Assembly: GCA_016199925.1 (NCBI GenBank)
Contig: JACQFT010000052.1
Coordinates: forward strand, 1 to 54,154
From: Opitutia bacterium
GTDB lineage: Bacteria > Verrucomicrobiota > Verrucomicrobiia > Opitutales > Opitutaceae
Reading direction: 5' to 3'
DNA length: 54,154 nt
How positions within the stretch are numbered: position 1 is the stretch's first letter; every line of letters begins with the position of its first letter. The position numbers were made by a program, and so were the translations under genes. This document shows, piece after piece, positions 49,208 through 54,154 of the stretch. The notes under the pieces are model-generated. The model saw only the letters and a list, made by a program, of their open reading frames with translations, was not told the origin of the DNA and did not search any database.

Positions 49208-49597
49208 TCATGTTTTCTTGCCGCCGAGTTTCCGCCAGTGCGCGGCGAGGCCGGCCTGCACCTCGTCGAGGGTCAGGCCGAGCTTCTTGGCCTCGACCAC
49301 GACGACCTCGAGGTCGGCGCCGAGCAGCTCCGCGCGCTCCACTTTGCCGCCGTCCGCCCGCTCCGCGACGACACTGCCGACCGCGGGCGTCGTGATGAGC
49401 ACGCCCTCGGCGACGAGCGCCGCCACGATCTTGTGCGCGGTGTTGGGGTTGATCTTCAGTTCCTGGCTCACCACCCGCACCGAGGGGAACGGCTGGCCGG
49501 GCTTGAGCTGGCCTCCGACCACGGCCTTCTTCACCGCGAAAATCACCTGCTCCGTGATGGGCAGGCCGGGTTGCAGGGTGACGGAGAACGGGAGCAC
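49208..49597 (-). CDS. GntR/YtrA-type regulator of the ABC operon
   Basis: A 129-residue regulator with the GntR winged helix at about residues 10-75: ITEQVIFAVKKAVVGGQLKP, PFPSVRVVSQELKINPNTAH and LVAEGVLITTPAVGSVVAER. The C-terminal part is only about 50 residues, so it belongs to the short YtrA group, typical for regulators next to ABC transporters. The start is GTG 49597. A 23-base palindrome directly precedes this GTG, a good self-regulatory site. The ABC ATPase and permease follow on the same strand after a repeat-filled gap. Confidence 0.87.
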   Translation of the reverse strand: MLPFSVTLQPGLPITEQVIFAVKKAVVGGQLKPGQPFPSVRVVSQELKINPNTAHKIVAALVAEGVLITTPAVGSVVAERADGGKVERAELLGADLEVVVVEAKKLGLTLDEVQAGLAAHWRKLGGKKT

Positions 49598-49598
49598 G

Positions 49599-49621
49599 CC
49601 GTCCTAGTTGCACTAGGACGG
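49599..49621. promoter_or_regulatory. Candidate GntR operator
   Basis: CCGTCCTAGT and ACTAGGACGG are perfect 10-base arms around TGC. The palindrome ends one base from the regulator's GTG start. If the start is right, the transcript would be nearly leaderless or the site would sit in the ribosome-binding region. Operator role is inferred from position. Confidence 0.65.
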
Positions 49622-49825
49622 CTGAGACAGCAAGTCTTTTTTTGAAACCCGATTTTTCCGGGGCCGGCCGGACGAACGCGCCTCGGCCCGGGAAGCACGG
49701 CGGGCCGCCGTGAAACTCGGGCGAGCCGGCGGGACGCCAGCTCCGGCACGCGAGGCGCGTGCCCTCCCCGGAAGCAGAGCCGGCCAAAGGCAGACTGCCC
49801 GGCGAACCTCGAGAACAAGGAAATA

Positions 49826-50839
49826 CTACGCCGGGCCGGCTTCGCCGAGGAGGTTGGCGAAAATCATTTTGCCGCCGGCGGTCGGCAGCACGCCGGTGAT
49901 TTCCACCGTGACGCGCTTGCCGAGGAACGCCCGGGATTGGTTCACGACGACCATCGAGCCGTCGGCGAGGTAGCCCACCGCCTGTCCCTCGTCCTTGCCG
50001 GCCTTCACCAGTTCGATCTCGATGCTTTCGCCCAGCACGAGGGCGGGGCGGAGCGATTTCTCGAGGGCGTGGAGGTTCAGCCAGGTGACGCCGTGGAACT
50101 GCGCCATCTTCGCGAGATTCAGCTCGGTTGTGAGCAGCTTGGCGCGCATCGATTGGGCGATGAAGACCAGTTTCGCGTCCATGTCCTGCCGGCGGGCGAC
50201 CTCGCTCTGGTGGATGCGGATGTCGATGTGTTTGATCTGGCGCAGCTCGTTGAGCACGTCGAGGCCGCGGCGGCCGCGCGCCTGCTTCAGCGGATCGGGC
50301 GAGCCGGCGATCTCCTGCAGTTCGCTGAGCACGAAGCTCGGGATAATCAGCGCCGCGCCGAGGAACTGCGTCTCGCACACGCGGGCGATGCGCCCGTCGA
50401 TCAGCGCGCTGGTGTCGACGACCACGAACGGCACGTCGACTTCATGCGGCACGAACCGCACGTAGGGGATCACGAGATTGAACTCGTCGCGCCCGCGCAG
50501 CGCCACGACAGCGCCGAGGTAGCTGCAGATGACGAACAGCGCCAGCCGCACCAGGTAGATGTTCTGCGGGTCGCCCTGGTCGAGCAGCGGCGAGCGCGAG
50601 ATCAGCCACGCCACGAGCGAGCCCGCCGCCAAGCCGAACGTGATGGCCGAGAGGCCGCGCAACGAGAAACCCTTCAGCAGCACATCGACCAGCACCACCA
50701 GCACGCCGATCAGCAGGCCGACGGCGACGGCGGTCCAGCGGTATTGGTCCCACTCCTTGATCGAGTAGCAGACGAGCCAACTGGCCGCGACACACAGGAG
50801 CACGAAGCAGACGCGGATGACGGCGAGGGTCTTGTTCAT
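49826..50839 (-). CDS. PIN-TRAM domain membrane protein (YacL-like)
   Basis: A 337-residue protein with four N-terminal helices (about residues 7-27, 35-53, 61-80, 95-113). A PIN ribonuclease-like domain follows: VVVDTSALIDGRIARVCETQ, IIPSFVLSELQEIAGSPDPL, ARGRRGLDVLNELRQI and MDAKLVFIAQSMRAKLLTTE, carrying the acidic residues. A C-terminal TRAM domain (KAGKDEGQAVGYLADGSMVV) is present. The architecture is that of Bacillus YacL and relatives. The activity of the family is not firmly known, but a nuclease is expected. Start ATG 50839. A 43-residue membrane protein gene is upstream on the same strand. Confidence 0.9.
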   Translation of the reverse strand: MNKTLAVIRVCFVLLCVAASWLVCYSIKEWDQYRWTAVAVGLLIGVLVVLVDVLLKGFSLRGLSAITFGLAAGSLVAWLISRSPLLDQGDPQNIYLVRLALFVICSYLGAVVALRGRDEFNLVIPYVRFVPHEVDVPFVVVDTSALIDGRIARVCETQFLGAALIIPSFVLSELQEIAGSPDPLKQARGRRGLDVLNELRQIKHIDIRIHQSEVARRQDMDAKLVFIAQSMRAKLLTTELNLAKMAQFHGVTWLNLHALEKSLRPALVLGESIEIELVKAGKDEGQAVGYLADGSMVVVNQSRAFLGKRVTVEITGVLPTAGGKMIFANLLGEAGPA

Positions 50840-50855
50840 GGCGGCGAAGTGCGGC

Positions 50856-50987
50856 TCAGTTGAACGCTCCCCGGCGTTTCAGCCAGAGCAGCAGAAACGG
50901 CAGCACGACAAAAAACACCATCACGGCATAAAGGATGAATTGCGCCCGCGCAGCCTTCTTCGCTAGCTCTGGATCCGGCTCACTCAT
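50856..50987 (-). CDS. 43-residue single-pass membrane protein
   Basis: A short frame from ATG 50987 to TGA at 50856: it begins MSEPDPELAKKAARAQFILY, continues with the hydrophobic AVMVFFVVLPFLLLWL and ends KRRGAFN. A charged N-terminus, one strong helix and a positive C-terminus make a convincing small membrane protein. It lies 16 bases before the PIN-TRAM gene and could be cotranscribed with it. Orientation by the positive-inside rule suggests a cytoplasmic C-terminus. No known family. It starts 29 bases from the EVE gene on the opposite strand. Confidence 0.6.
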   Translation of the reverse strand: MSEPDPELAKKAARAQFILYAVMVFFVVLPFLLLWLKRRGAFN

Positions 50988-51016
50988 TGACCGCATCCGA
51001 CCAAACGCCCCTCCCG

Positions 51017-51433
51017 ATGACAACGCAATACTGGCTCGTGAAATCCGAACCCGCCGCCTACTCGTGGGCCGACTTCGTGCGCGACGGCCGCACCGCCTGG
51101 ACCGGCGTGCGCAACAATGCCGCCCGCCTCCACCTCAAGGCCATGCGGCGCGGCGACGCGGTGCTCTTCTACCACAGCAACGACGGCAAGTGCGTCGTCG
51201 GCACCGCGCGCGTGACGAAGACCGCGTTTCCCGACCTCACCGCCGACGAGGCCGGCTGGGTCGCCGTCGAACTCGCGCCCGTGGCCCCGCTCGCGCGGCC
51301 GGTCGCGCTCGCCGAGATCAAAGCCGACCCGCGGTTGAGCAAGATGGAGCTCGTCCGGCAAAGCCGGTTGTCGGTCTCGCCCGTGCAACCGGACGAGTTC
51401 GCGCGGATTCGGGCGCTGTCGAAGAGCAAGTGA
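51017..51433 (+). CDS. EVE domain protein
   Basis: A 138-residue protein of the EVE/thymocyte-nuclear-protein-1 family, which binds modified nucleobases in nucleic acids. The family opening YWLVKSEPAAYSWADFVRDG, the WTGVRNNAARLHLKAMRRGD and VLFYHSNDGKCVVGTARVT segments, and KMELVRQSRLSVSPVQPDEF near the end are all typical. The start ATG 51017 (MTTQYWLVKSEP) is preferred over 50987. Bacterial members are often linked to restriction or RNA modification, but no such gene is adjacent. It is followed by a dispersed repeat. Confidence 0.92.
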   Translation: MTTQYWLVKSEPAAYSWADFVRDGRTAWTGVRNNAARLHLKAMRRGDAVLFYHSNDGKCVVGTARVTKTAFPDLTADEAGWVAVELAPVAPLARPVALAEIKADPRLSKMELVRQSRLSVSPVQPDEFARIRALSKSK

Positions 51434-51435
51434 CG

Positions 51436-51508
51436 GTAGCGGCAGGCGTCCCTGCCGGCCGATTTGGCTAGCCTTCTGGAATCCACAGGCACGGAGGCCT
51501 GTGGCTAC
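51436..51508 (-). repeat. GTAGCCACAGGCC / GGCAGGCGTCC repeat (reverse copy)
   Basis: Reverse-oriented partner of 10209-10280: the outer arms GTAGCGGCAGGCGTCCCTGC and GGCACGGAGGCCTGTGGCTAC-type match, and the 25 bases between differ. Located between the convergent EVE and SUMF1-like genes. Confidence 0.75.
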
Positions 51509-51527
51509 GACGGCAAGCCACGCCCGC

Positions 51528-53276
51528 TCACTTCGCGCGCAAGTCGACTTCGACCACGACGCGAAAACCCGTTGTCGCCGAGCGCTCCGTGCGCGGCGCG
51601 CGCTCCAGCGGCAGCGCCGCAAACTCCGCCGCCGGCGTGGCGTAACTGCCGCCCGCCCGCGGCGCGGTCGCGGCGTCCGGCTCGGCATCGGCCAGCCACT
51701 CCGCGACGTTCCCGAGCAAATCGTGAAACCCCGCCGCGTTCGCCGGCCGCCCGGCCGTCGGGTGGGTGGCCCCGCCGCTGTTCGCCGCCGACCAACTGTC
51801 CGCCGCCGCCGCCGGATCGGTTTTCCCCAGCGCCCGCCGGAACTCTTCCTCCGTCGGCAACCGCACGCGCGCCCCGATGATCCAGCCGAGCCGCCGGCAA
51901 AATTCCCGCACCTCCGCGTAGTTGACCGAATCCACCGGCAACTCGCGCCCCACGTGCCGGCTCGGATTGGAGTTCATCACGAGCGCGTAGAGCGCCTGCG
52001 GGACTTCGGTCTGGAGCAGCGCGCTGCTCTCCGCCCCCGGCTGGGGCAGCAGCAGGTCGTAAACCTGGTCCTGGATCGGCCCGAGTTCCTCCTGGCGGAG
52101 TCCCAGGTAACCGAGCCGCAGCCGCAGTTCCTCCCCGATGCCGCGGGCTTTGGGCCGGCGCACGCCCAGCGCCTCCAGCTGCGCCAGCGCCCCGCGGATC
52201 TTCCCCTGCGCGAGCCCGACCCGCCGTTGGCGCAGGTCGCCCGCGATCTCCGCCGCGGCGGCCTGCACGGCGCGAATCTCGACCGCCGCCTCGGCGGTCT
52301 GCTGCTCGGCCTCGATCTGCTGCAACCGCTCCATCGACATGAACCGGCTCTTCGCGAACTGCCCGTTGATCTGCCGCTGCGCATTGGCCGCGAGCTGGAA
52401 GTTCGCCGCCGCCGCCGCCTCGCGACCCGCCCCGGCGGCGGCGCGCGCCTCCCGCAGATTCTCGACCAGCTCCGCCTCCAACCCCGCGGCGCCCAGCGAC
52501 GCGATCTCGGTGTCGATGCGCTCGATCGCCGCCAGGTTGGAAAATTGCGTGCGGCCGTATTCACGGTTGAGCCGCGCCTGGAGTTCGCGCGCTTCGCGGT
52601 AGGCGGCCAGCGCCTCGGCCCATCGCCCGGCTTTCGCCGCGGCCTCGCCGCGCGTTAGCACCGCCTGCGCCTCGGCGTTCAGCGGCTCCGCCTCAAACCG
52701 CTGCAGCATCTGGTCGAACCGCTCTTCGCGGGAAAAATTTTTCACCGCCGCGGTCGCGCCGCTCGCGTTGACCTCGCGCTGGAGCGCGCGGGCCCGCCGC
52801 AGCCGCGCGATGCCCTCCGCCCGCTGCGCGCCGCCGAGCCGGGCTTCGCTCTCGGCCTCCAGCTCGGCGATCTGCGCATTTTTCTGCCGGCCGCGCGCGT
52901 CGTCGAGCTGGGTCTGGAGCTCGTGCAACCGCCGCGTGTCGCCGGATTCGGTCCCGGCCCGGGCGCGTCGCAGCTCGCTCTGCGCCGCGACGGCCTCGGC
53001 GAGCAGCCGCACGCGCTCGTCGGAGACGGGTTCGTTTTTCGACTGCTCGAGCAGCGCGCTCGTTTTCTGCAGACGGTTCTCCAATTCCCACACCCCGCGC
53101 GCCGACTGCCGGGCCGGCGCTGCGCCGGCAGCCTGGCGGTTCGCGCTCCACTCCCGCCAACCCCACGCTCCGATCCCGATCGCCGCGGCCAGCGCCAAAC
53201 CGAGCAGCCCGCGCAAGCCCCACCGCGTCGGCGGCTCGTAGGGATTGTCCAGTTCCGGTTCCTTGCCGAATTTCAT
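51528..53276 (-). CDS. Membrane-anchored coiled-coil protein with SUMF1-like C-terminus
   Basis: A 582-residue protein. A single helix at about residues 22-43 (RGLLGLALAAAIGIGAWGW) anchors it, with a short cytoplasmic N-terminus. Residues 60-410 are long, charged and helical (coiled coil; for example WELENRLQKTSALLEQSKNE and RREERFDQ-type heptads). The last 130 residues resemble the formylglycine-generating/SUMF1-type fold: PVDSVNYAEVREFCRRLGWI, VRLPTEEEFRRALG, GFHDLLGNVAEWL, RAGGSYATP and TTGFRVV. Cysteines needed for the copper site of true FGE are not evident, so it is probably a non-catalytic binding member. No partner in the window. Confidence 0.8.
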   Translation of the reverse strand: MKFGKEPELDNPYEPPTRWGLRGLLGLALAAAIGIGAWGWREWSANRQAAGAAPARQSARGVWELENRLQKTSALLEQSKNEPVSDERVRLLAEAVAAQSELRRARAGTESGDTRRLHELQTQLDDARGRQKNAQIAELEAESEARLGGAQRAEGIARLRRARALQREVNASGATAAVKNFSREERFDQMLQRFEAEPLNAEAQAVLTRGEAAAKAGRWAEALAAYREARELQARLNREYGRTQFSNLAAIERIDTEIASLGAAGLEAELVENLREARAAAGAGREAAAAANFQLAANAQRQINGQFAKSRFMSMERLQQIEAEQQTAEAAVEIRAVQAAAAEIAGDLRQRRVGLAQGKIRGALAQLEALGVRRPKARGIGEELRLRLGYLGLRQEELGPIQDQVYDLLLPQPGAESSALLQTEVPQALYALVMNSNPSRHVGRELPVDSVNYAEVREFCRRLGWIIGARVRLPTEEEFRRALGKTDPAAAADSWSAANSGGATHPTAGRPANAAGFHDLLGNVAEWLADAEPDAATAPRAGGSYATPAAEFAALPLERAPRTERSATTGFRVVVEVDLRAK

Positions 53277-53683
53277 GAGGCGCCAAGGGGACTCGGCCCC
53301 TGCGCAAATGGCAACGCGTTACTCGCCTTGCGCCGGGCAGGTCTACGGCTTTCCGGTTTGGTTTCATAAATGTGCGCCAGCGCGCCGGTCCACGCGGAAC
53401 CGTTTGCGCGCGCCAACCGGAATGCCCCGGGCGGGTCTCTTCGTTTTTGGGAAAAGAACCGCGTCCCCAATGAAGTGAACTCCGCCCCGTAACCGCCCCG
53501 TCCACTCCCAGAAAGTATTTCGACTGCCCGCGTTCCCGCCGCACCCCTGCTCACGCTCCCGCGCAAGCAGTCGCTTCACCATGCCCGCCGTCAAAGGGAC
53601 GGGACTGATAATCCATGACACTTTCGTGAGGCGCTCAGGGGGGAGGGTAACGCAATCCGCTACATTTCGTCTGGGCGCGCCCG
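53277..53683. repeat. Repeat-rich intergenic region
   Basis: Holds a copy of the outer arms of 14575-14700 (GGCTTTCCGGTTTG at about 53347, and the reverse GCGCGCCAACCGG). Two degenerate members of the palindrome family are at 53602-53620 and 53646-53664 (core read on the minus strand TGTAGCGGATTGCGTTACC), with CTCAGGGGGG between them. I see no convincing gene in these 407 bases. Confidence 0.6.
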
Positions 53684-54154
53684 TCAGGGATTTGCGGGCG
53701 GGCGGCGGAGGGCGAGCAGGGCGCGGTGCAGGTGCACGGCGCGTTGGAGCACGCGGTCGGTCAGCGTCGGGACTTTTTCGGGCGCGCCGGGCTTGGTGGG
53801 ATCGGGGCCGGGCGGCGGCTCGGCGGCGGTGTTGCCGCTCTTGAAATCTTTCATGAGCGACGCCTCGTCGTAACGGTCCTTCTCGATCTTGCCGGTGATG
53901 AGCGTGGCGAGTGCCATGCCGGATTCGTGGGCGTCGTAGGCGCGGCGGTCGGTGGCGGCGTCGGTGTGCACAACGACCTTGGGCGCAGGCACGGTGCCGA
54001 CGGGGCCGAGGGTGAGTTCGCCGGCGACCGCGTCCGCGAGTGCCGGCGGGGTGGCCGGGCTGACAAGGACAAACAGCGGCGCGCCGGGGGCGCGCCGGGC
54101 CAGCGCGGTGCGGAGGGCGGCGACGGACTCGGCGCTCGCGGTGGCGTAGCGCAG
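53684..54154 (-). CDS. Hypothetical protein, partial at the window edge
   Basis: The frame is open without a stop from 53684 to the right end, giving at least 156 residues; the true start lies beyond the window. The visible part begins LRYATASAESVAALRTALAR, then a strand-rich segment LFVLVSPATPPALADAVAGE and KVVVHTDAATDRRAYDAHES. A helical part with ALATLITGKIEKDRYDEASL and a Pro-rich piece (PPPGPDPTKPGAPEK) follow. The end is basic. No family recognised. It may look shorter if a GTG at 53992 is used, but the open frame upstream and steady codon use favour the longer form. Confidence 0.55.
   Translation of the reverse strand: MRYATASAESVAALRTALARRAPGAPLFVLVSPATPPALADAVAGELTLGPVGTVPAPKVVVHTDAATDRRAYDAHESGMALATLITGKIEKDRYDEASLMKDFKSGNTAAEPPPGPDPTKPGAPEKVPTLTDRVLQRAVHLHRALLALRRPPANP

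Noticed and set aside
1-54154. tRNA or rRNA genes
   Set aside because: I saw no convincing T-loop and acceptor-stem pairing and no rRNA-like stretch. A covariance search would be needed to exclude a tRNA fully.

Overview
The window is high-GC chromosomal DNA whose gene content points to a Gram-negative member of the Verrucomicrobiota, most likely Opitutaceae. The evidence is a Minf_1886/TIGR04138 protein (a family known from Verrucomicrobia and Planctomycetes), heptose genes for lipopolysaccharide, an exosortase, and many short dispersed palindromic repeats between genes. It is largely core genome. I see no phage, insertion sequence, CRISPR array, rRNA or tRNA.

Layout. 0.3-2.7 kb: fatty-acid genes fabG-acpP-fabF (minus), with a terminator after acpP. 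2.9-11.4 kb: a low-GC membrane protein, a CysJ-like reductase, a pseudouridine synthase, an SH3 protein, folD, a low-GC DUF3592 protein, a receiver/kinase fusion, proC and hldD. 11.5-16.4 kb: cell-envelope and small genes (LolA-like protein, Nudix, FKBP lipoprotein, DUF192 lipoprotein) and a ParE-type toxin-antitoxin pair. 16.4-20.7 kb: M24 peptidase, hldE kinase, gmhB and an exported amidohydrolase. 20.9-23.7 kb: a broken fpg, tlyA, nadK and an EF-hand protein. 23.7-30.7 kb: two M16 proteases flanking a TIGR04138 protein and a Fur regulator. 30.8-37.3 kb: exosortase, DUF2238, alpha/beta hydrolase, HIT, phoH, ybeY, DUF502 and recO. 37.5-44.6 kb: tetR plus a TolC/adaptor/RND efflux operon whose RND gene carries a one-base frameshift. 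44.8-47.3 kb: a nuclease-helicase fusion disrupted by a repeat. 47.2-49.6 kb: a GntR/ABC operon. 49.8-54.2 kb: PIN-TRAM protein, a 43-residue membrane protein, EVE protein, SUMF1-like protein and a partial gene running off the right edge.

The strongest signals outside ordinary genes are the repeats. (1) A composite repeat, present at five or more loci, has hairpin tips that differ between copies as if exchanged. (2) A palindrome family with a 19-bp core of the form TGTMACG-N5-CGTKACA occurs at three or four loci, once across the phoH/ybeY junction. (3) A 55-bp perfect inverted repeat lies inside the helicase gene; removing it in thought restores the reading frame exactly. The same helicase gene carries several further in-frame repeat-like insertions. 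Spaced half-sites TGAC-N5-GTCA in front of both tetR and the efflux operon are a convincing candidate operator.

All calls come from reading the sequence. Family names rest on recognised motifs, not on database searches.
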